Below, one piece after another: positions 44,466 to 53,495 of a stretch of DNA of 59,540 nucleotides. Location: positions 1-59,540 of the forward strand of contig CAIJPS010000049.1 in NCBI GenBank assembly GCA_903822595.1. Reading direction: 5' to 3'. Position numbers and translations under genes: made by a program. Under the pieces are notes generated by a model. It saw nothing but the letters and a program-made list of their open reading frames with translations, ran no database searches and had not been told where the DNA came from. The first letter of the stretch is position 1. Every line of letters begins with the position of its first letter. Source of the DNA: an uncultured Chlorobiaceae bacterium (GTDB taxonomy: Bacteria > Bacteroidota > Chlorobiia > Chlorobiales > Chlorobiaceae).

Positions 44466-44517
44466 ACCGGCAACAAACATTTTGGAGCACGAAATAACGA
44501 CAACGGAGAGATGCGAT

Positions 44518-46767
44518 ATGATAGACAAGAGCGGAGCGGAGTTCAGCCTGTCGAAAGAAATGGGAACCACAAAAATGTTTCCCGGTCATACACTTGGCGA
44601 ATGGGAAAACTATTGTGCGTTTGCGGCGTTGCGTGCTGACGGTTCTGTGGTAACGTGGGGGGATAGCGGTTTTGGCGGAAATAGCAGTGGTATAGCCAGT
44701 TCGCTGAATGGTGATGTTGATGTCATCCAGATATTCTCGACATTGTGGGCCTTTGCGGCGTTGCGTGCTAACGGTTCGGTGGTGACGTGGGGTGATGTCT
44801 GGTATGGTGGAAACAGCAGTGGTGTAGCCAGTTCACTGAACGGTGATGTTGATGTCATCCAGATATTCTCGACAGAGCAAGCCTTTGCGGCGTTGCGTGC
44901 TGACGGTTCTGTGGTGACGTGGGGTGATGTCTTGTATGGCGGAAATAGCAGTGGTGTTTCCGGTTCACTGGACGGTGATGTTGATGTCATCCAGATATTC
45001 TCTACACGTTATGCTTTTGCGGCGTTGCGTGTTGACGGTTCAGTGGTGACGTGGGGGAGTAGCTCTTGGGGCGGTGATAGTCGTAGTGTAGCCGGTTCAC
45101 TGAACGGTGATGTTGATGTCATCCAGATATTTTCGGCAATGTCTGCATTTGCGGCGTTGCGTGCTGACGGTTCTGTGGTGACGTGGGGGGATAGTGTTTT
45201 TGGCGGAAATAGCAGTGGTGTTTCCGGTTCACTGGACGGTGATGTTGATGTCACCCGGATATTCTCGACAACTCAAGCATTCGCGGCGTTACGTGCTGAT
45301 GGTTCTGTGGTGACGTGGGGGAGTAGCTCTTGGGGGGGCGATAGTAGTAGTGTAGCCGGTTCACTGAACGGAGATATTGATGTCATCCAGATATTTTCGA
45401 CACGATATGCGTTTGCGGCGTTGCGTGCTGATGGTTCGGTGGTGACGTGGTGGGATAGCGCTTGGGGTGGAGATAGTAGTAGTGTCTCCAGTTCACTGAA
45501 CGGTGATGTGGATGTCACCCAGATATTTTCGACATATTATGCGTTTGCAGCGTTGCGTGCTGACGGTTCAGTGGTGACGTGGGGGGATAGTGGTGCAGGC
45601 GGAGATAGCAGTGGTGTAGCCGGTTCACTGAACGGAGATGTTGATGTCATCCAGATATTTTCGACACGATATGCGTTTGCGGCGTTGCGTGCTGACGGCT
45701 CGGTAGTGACGTGGGGGGATAGTGTTTTTGGCGGAAATAGTATTGGTGTTTCCAGTTCACTGAATGGTGATGTCATCCAGATATTCTCGACAGAGACTGC
45801 ATTTGCGGCGTTGCGTGCTGACGGTTCTGTGGTGACGTGGGGGGCCTTTGGCGGAGATAGTAGTGGTGTAGCTGACAGGCTTATCGGAGTCATCGATATT
45901 TCAAATATCTACACAGACATCGATCATTTTATGGCGACTTATGGTACCGGCGGCAATGATAGCCTTACCGGTACAGCAGGTAATGACCTGTTATACGGCT
46001 ATGCTGGTAACGACAGCTTGAATGGCCTGGCCGGTAACGATACCCTTGACGGCGGAACGGGCAGTGATACGGCAGTGTATCGTGGCAATTTTTCAGATTA
46101 TACTATCAACTATGACAACACAACGGCTATCTTTACGGTTCATGACAATGTTTCAGGCCGGGATGGTATTGATTCAGTCAATTCAGTTGAATTGTTTCAG
46201 TTTGCTGATGTTACAAAAACTGCGGTGAGTGTTATTCCCCTTGTACCCATGGTACGCAATGGCATTAGTTTTCTGCCTGATCGCTACACCGGCCCGGCAA
46301 CTGCCGCCGGAGGCGTACCCATCCACTTTCAGTTCATCGGCGACAGCACTGGCGAAGTGCTTATCGGGACAGCCGATAAGGACTTCATCAATGTCGCAGG
46401 CGGCGTTGACGCAGTGAATGCCGGAGCTGGCAATGACGTTATTGATGGCGGAACAGGCTCGAACTTCCTGACTGGTGGAGCCGGAACCGACATTTTCTTC
46501 TCTGATGGCAGAGGCGGCGTGACGACCTGGTCAACCATCACCGACTGGCAGGCAGGAGAGCAGTTGTCGGTCTGGGGGTGGACTCCCGGAACAAGCAGGA
46601 TTGTGGCGTGGGTTCAGGCGGGTGCGGCAGGGTACGAAGGGCTCACCATGCACGCCGACCTGAACGGTGACGGCACTATCGATACCTCGGTCACCTTTAC
46701 CGGCATTACATCGCAGTCGCAGTTACCCACTCCACTCGAATTTGAAGGGTTGTTGTGGTTTACCTGA
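44518..46767 (+). CDS. modular surface protein 5: ten RCC1-like repeats + RTX stretch + shared module
   Basis: The 749-residue protein has ten near-identical repeats of 44 residues starting at residue 34 (unit FAALRADGSVVTWGDS, then GGNSSGV.SSLNGDVDVIQ). They resemble RCC1-type blades. Residues 475-570 hold hemolysin-type nonapeptides (GGNDSLTGTAGNDLLYGYAG) and a LFQFADV segment. Residues 577-749 are the shared module. The start ATG at 44518 follows GGAGAG; a longer frame from 44365 runs through the previous gene and is rejected. Confidence 0.85.
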   Translation: MIDKSGAEFSLSKEMGTTKMFPGHTLGEWENYCAFAALRADGSVVTWGDSGFGGNSSGIASSLNGDVDVIQIFSTLWAFAALRANGSVVTWGDVWYGGNSSGVASSLNGDVDVIQIFSTEQAFAALRADGSVVTWGDVLYGGNSSGVSGSLDGDVDVIQIFSTRYAFAALRVDGSVVTWGSSSWGGDSRSVAGSLNGDVDVIQIFSAMSAFAALRADGSVVTWGDSVFGGNSSGVSGSLDGDVDVTRIFSTTQAFAALRADGSVVTWGSSSWGGDSSSVAGSLNGDIDVIQIFSTRYAFAALRADGSVVTWWDSAWGGDSSSVSSSLNGDVDVTQIFSTYYAFAALRADGSVVTWGDSGAGGDSSGVAGSLNGDVDVIQIFSTRYAFAALRADGSVVTWGDSVFGGNSIGVSSSLNGDVIQIFSTETAFAALRADGSVVTWGAFGGDSSGVADRLIGVIDISNIYTDIDHFMATYGTGGNDSLTGTAGNDLLYGYAGNDSLNGLAGNDTLDGGTGSDTAVYRGNFSDYTINYDNTTAIFTVHDNVSGRDGIDSVNSVELFQFADVTKTAVSVIPLVPMVRNGISFLPDRYTGPATAAGGVPIHFQFIGDSTGEVLIGTADKDFINVAGGVDAVNAGAGNDVIDGGTGSNFLTGGAGTDIFFSDGRGGVTTWSTITDWQAGEQLSVWGWTPGTSRIVAWVQAGAAGYEGLTMHADLNGDGTIDTSVTFTGITSQSQLPTPLEFEGLLWFT
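44617..45878 (+). repeat. ten 132-bp tandem repeats (coding)
   Basis: Units begin at 44617, 44749, 44881, 45013, 45145, 45277, 45409, 45541, 45673 and 45799. The ninth unit is 126 bases because it lacks two codons (DV); the last is short. Units are highly alike at DNA level, so recent expansion or homogenisation is likely. The phase preserves the reading frame in every unit. Confidence 0.9.
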
Positions 46768-46844
46768 TGATACGTACCTGCGTTCTGAGGAATACCCTTG
46801 AACTCGGTGAACCAAGTCACCATCAACCATTGAAATAAAAAGTT

Positions 46845-48968
46845 ATGACCACGACTTCCTTGATATTAGCAGCTGATGGGGGAAAGATTATTTCTACGAG
46901 TGGTTCCGCGCATAATGTGATCATGCAGAGTGACGGTAAGATTTTGGTTGTAGGACGAACTGCGTTGATTGGTTCACAGACTTGGGGGCAGATTGAGTGC
47001 TATAACAGAGATGGCAGCCTTGATACAACATTTTCAGGGGATGGTGTATTTAATTTGCTTGATGTTATTGATGACGATCCGCCACCCCCTCTGTGGGTAT
47101 GGAATAAATTTAGTAACAGTGTGGCCCTACAGGCTGATGGTAAGATCGTGGTTGCAGGACATTCTGGCGGTGTAGGTACATTGGTGCGCTTCAATGCCGA
47201 TGGAAGCATTCATGAAGTACTCAATGGCTTTTCTTCAGATTCGGGTTGCGTAACGACACCATCATACTATAACAGTGGTGTGACGATACAGAGCGATGGC
47301 AAGATTCTTGTGGCCGGACAAAGCAAAGCGTATGGTTCGCTCAATGATTTTGTCTTGATGCGTTATAATCCGGACGGCAGGTTAGATACAAGTTTTTCCG
47401 GAGATGGAGTAGTCACAACAGATTTCTTCGGCTATGAGGACATTCCGACAACGGTTGCACTGCAGAGTGATGGCAAGATCGTTGTCGCAGGGCGTAGTAG
47501 TGATAACAATCATTTCCTGAATTATTTCACGCTGGTACGATACAACACCGATGGCAGTCTGGACACAAGCTTTTCAGGTGACGGTAAGGTCACCACAGAT
47601 TTTGGTGGTGTTGTTGATGCGCTCTGGAGCATGACTTTGCAGAGTGATGGCAAAGTCGTAGTGGTGGGACAACATTTTGGCAATCAAGTTTCTTGCCTTG
47701 CTTTGTTGCGATACAATACAGATGGTAGTCTTGATACAAGTTTTTCAAATGACGGCAAGGTCATCTTGTTGAATTTCATTCTGACAGAAGGGTATAGTGG
47801 TAATGATGTGGCAGTACAGCTTGACGGCAAAATTCTTGTTGCGGGATGCATGGACAACGATTTTGCTTTGGTACGTTTCAATACGGACGGCACGCTTGAT
47901 ACCGGTTTTTCTGGAGATGGCATTGTTACGACTGATTTTGGTAACAGTATAGATCAAGCCACATGCGTGACGTTGCAGAACGACGGCAAGATCGTTGTGG
48001 CGGGATATAAAAGTTGGGGAGAACCCTATTCAAGTGTTCTTATCGCACGCTACAACACCGATGGCAGCCTCGACACGAGCTTCACCGGTATTGCGGACAC
48101 CACTGCGCCAACGGTCAATACCTTTACACCTGCGGATGGGGCAACAGGAGTTGCTGTCGATCATAATATTGTGGTGGACTTCAGCGAAGCAATCCAGAGG
48201 GGAGCAGGCACCATTGCTATTCACAGTGGTTCGACTGATGGCCCTTTAGTGGAAAGTTTTAATGCAGCTACGAGTACCAATCTGACTCTCTCGGGATCGA
48301 CGCTTACCATCAACCCGACAGAAAATCTGTTGAACAGTAGCCATTACTACGTCACCTTCAGTGAAGGCAGCGTCAAGGATCTGGCGGGAAACAGTTATGC
48401 CGGTAGCACATCCTATGATTTCACCACTGAAGAGCCTGCCCTCACTCCGATGATTCGGAACGGCATAAGTGTTATGCCCGAACGCTACACCGGCCCGGCA
48501 ACTGCCGCCGGGGGAGCGCCCATCCACTTTCAGTTCATCGGAGACAGTACGGGAGAAGTGGTGATTGGTACGCAGTATAACGACTTCATCAATGTGGCTG
48601 GCGGAGTTGACGCCGTCAATGCCGGAACTGGCAACGATGTGATCGATGGAGGAACCGACTCAAACTTCCTGACAGGGGGCCCAGGAACCGACATCTTCTT
48701 CTCTGATGGCAGAGGAGGCGTTACAACATGGTCAACCATCACCGACTGGCAGGCAGGAGAGCAGTTGTCGGTCTGGGGCTGGCAGCCCGGAACGAGCAGG
48801 ATTGTCGCGTGGGTTCAGGCAGGCGCGGCAGGCTACGAAGGGCTCACGATGCATGCCGACCTGAATGGTGACGGCACTGTTGATACCTCCGTGACCTTTA
48901 CCGGCATTACATCGCAGTCGCAGTTGCCCACGCCCCAGGAATTTGACGGGGTGTTGTGGTTCGTGTGA
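46845..48968 (+). CDS. modular surface protein 6: seven delta-60 repeats + Big_5 + shared module
   Basis: The 707-residue protein has the gene-2 architecture: seven delta-60 units in residues 1-416 (one, DGSIHEVLNGFSSDSG, is worn), Big_5 at 418-534 and the shared module at 535-707. The Big_5 DNA is close to that of gene 2 (gcggatggggcaac, gttgctgtcgatca), whereas the propeller parts differ more. The ATG at 46845 has only a weak ribosome site. Confidence 0.85.
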   Translation: MTTTSLILAADGGKIISTSGSAHNVIMQSDGKILVVGRTALIGSQTWGQIECYNRDGSLDTTFSGDGVFNLLDVIDDDPPPPLWVWNKFSNSVALQADGKIVVAGHSGGVGTLVRFNADGSIHEVLNGFSSDSGCVTTPSYYNSGVTIQSDGKILVAGQSKAYGSLNDFVLMRYNPDGRLDTSFSGDGVVTTDFFGYEDIPTTVALQSDGKIVVAGRSSDNNHFLNYFTLVRYNTDGSLDTSFSGDGKVTTDFGGVVDALWSMTLQSDGKVVVVGQHFGNQVSCLALLRYNTDGSLDTSFSNDGKVILLNFILTEGYSGNDVAVQLDGKILVAGCMDNDFALVRFNTDGTLDTGFSGDGIVTTDFGNSIDQATCVTLQNDGKIVVAGYKSWGEPYSSVLIARYNTDGSLDTSFTGIADTTAPTVNTFTPADGATGVAVDHNIVVDFSEAIQRGAGTIAIHSGSTDGPLVESFNAATSTNLTLSGSTLTINPTENLLNSSHYYVTFSEGSVKDLAGNSYAGSTSYDFTTEEPALTPMIRNGISVMPERYTGPATAAGGAPIHFQFIGDSTGEVVIGTQYNDFINVAGGVDAVNAGTGNDVIDGGTDSNFLTGGPGTDIFFSDGRGGVTTWSTITDWQAGEQLSVWGWQPGTSRIVAWVQAGAAGYEGLTMHADLNGDGTVDTSVTFTGITSQSQLPTPQEFDGVLWFV

Positions 48969-49031
48969 GCGGCATATCAGTTTCTCGTCAAATAACTTCC
49001 GGTATAACAAATGCAAAGAGGAGTGTGAAAT

Positions 49032-51254
49032 ATGGAATTGATCAATGGATTAGGCGGAGCAGCCGGTTTTGGCGAGAATTTTATTGACCGTAATAATTCT
49101 GGAGACGCCGCCAACGTCAACATTCGAAGCACCTTTGGATCTGGCGGACTCAATTTTTTGGGTCATACCTATACTTCGATATCAATCAACAACTACGGTA
49201 TAGCCTTCGGAACAGATGGCATCTCATCCTACACTTCCTGGGGTATGCAAACAAGCAGCAAACCAATGATTGCTGCTTTTTTTGCTGACGTGGATACGAT
49301 GGGCTACACGACCAACGTTGATGGCCCGGGAGCTGTAACCGCTACACCTGGTGGTACCTCAACGGGCTCCAATCTGGTATGGTATGACCTTGATGCTACC
49401 GGTTATGGAACCTTGACGGTTACCTGGGACGATGTTGGCTATTTTAACGGTCATATCGACAAGCTGAATGCTTTTCAGATGCGTCTGATTGGTACCGGTG
49501 GCGGCAATTTCAATATTGAGTTCCGCTATGAGGTCATGAACTGGACGACTGGCGATGCTTCCGGTGGCGCGAGCGGCCTGGGTGGCACCATTGCGCGTGC
49601 AGGATATAGCGCTGGCGATGGCACAACCTATTATGAGCTTGTCCACTCGGGGGTACAAAGCGAGATGCTTGATCTGGAGGTTACTCCCGGTAATACTGGC
49701 GTTGCTGGTCAATACTTCTTTTCCCTGGCAAGTGGAGGAGCCATAGGCAGCGTCATCAATGGAGATGATGCCGGTAACGTTCTTACGGGGGGAGCAGGTA
49801 ACGACACCATTTACGGAATGGATGGTAATGACCAGTTGGAAGGCGGCGGAGGTTCTGATTTGTTATACGGAGGAAATGGCAGTGATCTTTATTTCATTGT
49901 GGATCACAGCGATACCATCTTTGAAGATGCTGGCGGAGGCATCGATACCATACAATCCTCCATCACCTATTCGCTGGTATTACTTCCCAATGTTGAAAAT
50001 ATCCGGTTGACCGGTTCGGCCAATATCAATGCAACCGGTAATAATGGTAGCAATACGCTGATCAGTAATGGCGGGGCAAATGTTCTTAACGGCGGTCCCG
50101 GCACCGATACCGCCTCCTTTGAGCTCTCCCATGCGGCTGTAACGGCATCATTGATGACCAATAGTGCAACCGGTGACGGATCCGATACCTTCATCTCGAT
50201 TGAAAATCTTGTCGGTTCAGTCTATAACGACAGCTTGACAGGCAACAACAGTAACAATGTTCTTGATGGTTTAAACGGTGTTGATACACTGACCGGGCTT
50301 GGTGGCGATGATACTTATGTTGTTGATAATGTCGGAGATGTTGTCGTTGAAGCTGCCGGTGATGGTGACGATTTTGTATACAGTTTTGTCACCTGCATGT
50401 TGTCTGCCAATGTTGAACATCTGCAACTGATCGGAACGCTGGCACTCAATGGTACCGGAAACGCTGCTGATAATACGATCATTGGCAATGAAATGGACAA
50501 CACTCTTTCCGGGCTTGGAGGCAACGATCAAATTACCGGAGGACTTGGCAATGATACGGTGCTGTATCGTGGAAATTTTTCCGACTATACCATCAGCTAT
50601 GACGGCGCAACGTTTACCTATACGGTTCACGACAATGTTGCTGGTCGCGATGGTACTGATTCAGTCAAGTTCGTTGATTTTTTTCAGTTTGCTGATGTTA
50701 CAAAAACTGAGGCGGGTATTATTCCCCTTGTACCAATGGTTCGCAATGGCATCAGTTTTATGCCTGATCGTTACATCGGACCGGCAACAGCCGTCGCGGG
50801 ACAACCCATCCACTTTCAGTTCATCGGCGACAGCAGCAACGAAGTGGTGCTTGGTACGGCCTATAACGACTTCATCAATGTGGCGGGGGGATTTGACGCC
50901 GTCAATGGCGGGGCTGGCCAGGATGTGATCGACGGAGGCGTCGGTTCAAATTTTCTGACAGGGGGCCCAGGATTCGACATCTTCTTCTCCGATGGCAGAG
51001 GCGGAGTAACAACCTGGTCAACCATCACCGACTGGCAGGCGGGAGAGCAGTTGTCGGTCTGGGGATGGACTCCCGGAACAAGCAGGATTGTCGCGTGGGT
51101 TCAGGCCGGAGCGGCAGGCTACGAAGGGCTCACCATGCATGCCGACCTGAACGGTGACGGCACTATCGATACCTCGGTGACCTTTACCGGCATTACATCG
51201 CAATCGCAGTTGCCCACGCCGCTTGAATTTGACGGGGTCTTGTGGTTCGTGTGA
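49032..51254 (+). CDS. modular surface protein 7: nidogen-like + RTX repeats + shared module
   Basis: The 740-residue protein has an N-terminal NIDO-like domain (residues 1-240: FTSISINNYGI-like core, PMIAAFFADVDTMG, NAFQMRLIGTGGGNFNIEF), hemolysin-type repeats and linked beta segments at 240-560 (GNVLTGGAGNDTIYGMDGND, LPNVENIRLTGSANINATGN, a YRGNFSDYTISYDG segment also in gene 5) and the shared module at 568-740. NIDO domains occur in adhesive extracellular proteins. GAGGAG lies before the ATG. Confidence 0.82.
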   Translation: MELINGLGGAAGFGENFIDRNNSGDAANVNIRSTFGSGGLNFLGHTYTSISINNYGIAFGTDGISSYTSWGMQTSSKPMIAAFFADVDTMGYTTNVDGPGAVTATPGGTSTGSNLVWYDLDATGYGTLTVTWDDVGYFNGHIDKLNAFQMRLIGTGGGNFNIEFRYEVMNWTTGDASGGASGLGGTIARAGYSAGDGTTYYELVHSGVQSEMLDLEVTPGNTGVAGQYFFSLASGGAIGSVINGDDAGNVLTGGAGNDTIYGMDGNDQLEGGGGSDLLYGGNGSDLYFIVDHSDTIFEDAGGGIDTIQSSITYSLVLLPNVENIRLTGSANINATGNNGSNTLISNGGANVLNGGPGTDTASFELSHAAVTASLMTNSATGDGSDTFISIENLVGSVYNDSLTGNNSNNVLDGLNGVDTLTGLGGDDTYVVDNVGDVVVEAAGDGDDFVYSFVTCMLSANVEHLQLIGTLALNGTGNAADNTIIGNEMDNTLSGLGGNDQITGGLGNDTVLYRGNFSDYTISYDGATFTYTVHDNVAGRDGTDSVKFVDFFQFADVTKTEAGIIPLVPMVRNGISFMPDRYIGPATAVAGQPIHFQFIGDSSNEVVLGTAYNDFINVAGGFDAVNGGAGQDVIDGGVGSNFLTGGPGFDIFFSDGRGGVTTWSTITDWQAGEQLSVWGWTPGTSRIVAWVQAGAAGYEGLTMHADLNGDGTIDTSVTFTGITSQSQLPTPLEFDGVLWFV

Positions 51255-51287
51255 ACTGAGTATCATCAACCCTAATCCGGAATTGTT

Positions 51288-53465
51288 ATGGCAAACCAAA
51301 TTTCGACAAGCTCTTTCTCTGAAGTTAACGTTCGGGGTTCAAGTTTGATCGTGCAGGCCGATGGCAAAATTCTTGTTTCAGGATCATTTAACGATGATTT
51401 TGCTTTGTTGCGATTCAATGCCGATGGCACACTTGATTCAAGCTTTTCAGGTTTCGGCATTGTTACAACGGATTTCAGTACCACAAACACCGGTGGTACT
51501 GATGGTGCAACAAGCATGACGTTGCAGAGTGACGGCAAGATCCTTGTTGCAGGGTATTCCGCAAGCCTCCAAATGATGTATGGACGATTTATGTATGAAG
51601 ATTTTGCTGTGGTACGCTACAATCCCGACGGTACTCTTGATACCAGCTTCGACGGGGATGGCAAGGTTACCACGAACCTGGATGATCATGACGTTGCCCT
51701 GGGTCTGACGTTGCAGAGTGACGGCAAAATTCTTGTTACAGGAGGATGCCGCCACGTGCATGACTTTTACTTTGAAGAAAACTTTGATGTTGCTTTGGTA
51801 CGTTACCATACTGACGGAACGCTTGATACAAGTTTTTCTGAAGATGGGCTGCTTGCCACCAACGTCGATGCTCTGGATGTTACCAGCATGGATCAGGGAG
51901 TAAGTGTAACGGTGCTGCCCACCGGGAAGATCCTTGTGGCGGCGCAAAGTCTTGACATAACAGATTATGCTCTTATTGGAGACTTTGCCCTGTTGCGCTA
52001 TAACACCGACGGGAGCCTTGATACCACTTTTGACGGGGACGGTATAGTCACGACAGACTTTGGCGATTCTGACGACCTTGTCTACAGCATGATGGTGCAG
52101 GGCGATGGCAAGATTTTGGTAGCAGGAAGCAGCGATATGGATTTTGCCCTTGTGCGCTATAATCCCGATGGCACTCTCGATACCAGTTTTTCTGGCGACG
52201 GCAAGATCACGACGGATATCAGTGGTAGCGGCAGTTATGATCAAGCGCGTAGTGTGGCCGTACAGGCCGACGGTAAAATCCTTTTGGCGGGCTCTTATTC
52301 CTTAACAGATACCAACTACTATAACGCATTATATCATTATGCAATAGTGCGTTACAATTCCGACGGCAGCCTCGATACCACGTTTGATGGCGATGGTATT
52401 GTAACGACCGACTTGAATGGTGATGGTGAAGCGTACCATGTGGTTACTCAGAGTGATGGCAAAATTCTCATTGTGGGGGCAACCGACGGCAACTTTGCCA
52501 TGGTGCGGTACAATATTGACGGAAGTCTTGATGCGAGTTTCGGTCATGGCGGCTATGACCAATTTACGGCACCGATAGCATATTCCGTTAATCCAGAATA
52601 CGGGTCTACCGATGTTTCAAGCAGTTGTAACATCGTTGTTACCTTCAATGAAGCGATCCGGACTGGTGTCGGCACCATAACCATTCATACCGGATCAGCA
52701 ACAGGTCCGATGATAGAGAGCTACGACGTTGCAACAAGCACCAATCTGACGATTTCGGGTGGTACGCTCACGATCAATCCAACCTCGGAGCTGGGCTACA
52801 GCACACACTGCTATGTCACGCTCAGTGAAGGCTCAATAACAGATTTGTCGGGGAACAGCTTCGCAGGGCGCTCCTCCTGGGATTTTACAACAGAAATTGC
52901 GCCGACTGCTGATCGTCCCCAATGGGCACCAATCGTGCTTAATGGTGTTGAGACCTATCCTGACCGCTACACTGGTCCGGCAATGGCCGCCGGTGGAGAG
53001 CGGATTCACTTCGAGTATTTGTTGCCCTACACCACTGACGACGTGCTTGTTGGTACTCGCTTTAACGATTTTTTCAATATGGGTTACGGGGATGATACAG
53101 TCGACGCCAAAGAAGGAAATGATGTTATCGACGGAGGAACAGGTTCAAACTTCCTGACCGGTGGAGCCGGAACCGACATCTTCTTCTCTGATGGAAGAGG
53201 TGCAGGGCCAGCATGGGGGACAACCTGGTCAACCATCACCGACTGGCAGGCAGGAGAGCAGTTATCCGTCTGGGGCTGGACTCCCGGAACAAGCAGAATT
53301 GTGGCATGGGTTCAGGCTGGAGCAGCAGGGTATGAAGGGATCACCATGCATGCCGACCTGAACGGCGACGGCACTATCGATACCTCAGTCACCTTTACCG
53401 GCATTACATCGCAATCGCAGTTGCCCACGCCGCAGGAATTTGACGGGGTGTTGTGGTTTGTGTGA
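51288..53465 (+). CDS. modular surface protein 8: seven delta-60 repeats + Big_5 + divergent shared module
   Basis: The 725-residue protein has seven delta-60 units in residues 1-426, a more distant Big_5 domain (427-547, beginning with SVNPEYGSTDVSSSCNIVVT) and a shared module (548-725) that differs from the others in its first half (IHFEYLLPYTTDDVLVG) and carries a short insertion (AGPAWG), but is nearly the same as its sisters from TTWSTITDWQAGEQLSVWGW to the end. That split points to recombination at the 3' end. Confidence 0.85.
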   Translation: MANQISTSSFSEVNVRGSSLIVQADGKILVSGSFNDDFALLRFNADGTLDSSFSGFGIVTTDFSTTNTGGTDGATSMTLQSDGKILVAGYSASLQMMYGRFMYEDFAVVRYNPDGTLDTSFDGDGKVTTNLDDHDVALGLTLQSDGKILVTGGCRHVHDFYFEENFDVALVRYHTDGTLDTSFSEDGLLATNVDALDVTSMDQGVSVTVLPTGKILVAAQSLDITDYALIGDFALLRYNTDGSLDTTFDGDGIVTTDFGDSDDLVYSMMVQGDGKILVAGSSDMDFALVRYNPDGTLDTSFSGDGKITTDISGSGSYDQARSVAVQADGKILLAGSYSLTDTNYYNALYHYAIVRYNSDGSLDTTFDGDGIVTTDLNGDGEAYHVVTQSDGKILIVGATDGNFAMVRYNIDGSLDASFGHGGYDQFTAPIAYSVNPEYGSTDVSSSCNIVVTFNEAIRTGVGTITIHTGSATGPMIESYDVATSTNLTISGGTLTINPTSELGYSTHCYVTLSEGSITDLSGNSFAGRSSWDFTTEIAPTADRPQWAPIVLNGVETYPDRYTGPAMAAGGERIHFEYLLPYTTDDVLVGTRFNDFFNMGYGDDTVDAKEGNDVIDGGTGSNFLTGGAGTDIFFSDGRGAGPAWGTTWSTITDWQAGEQLSVWGWTPGTSRIVAWVQAGAAGYEGITMHADLNGDGTIDTSVTFTGITSQSQLPTPQEFDGVLWFV

Positions 53466-53495
53466 ATGGAATATTAACCATAAACCAGCATATTT

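Noticed and set aside
44365-44517. Extension of surface protein 5 into the end of gene 4
   Set aside because: It reads the shared module DNA of gene 4 in another frame; the ATG at 44518 has its own ribosome site.
44617-45878. Regular repeats that might be mistaken for a CRISPR array
   Set aside because: Units are 132 bases, contiguous, in frame and encode a protein repeat; there are no spacers and no cas genes.
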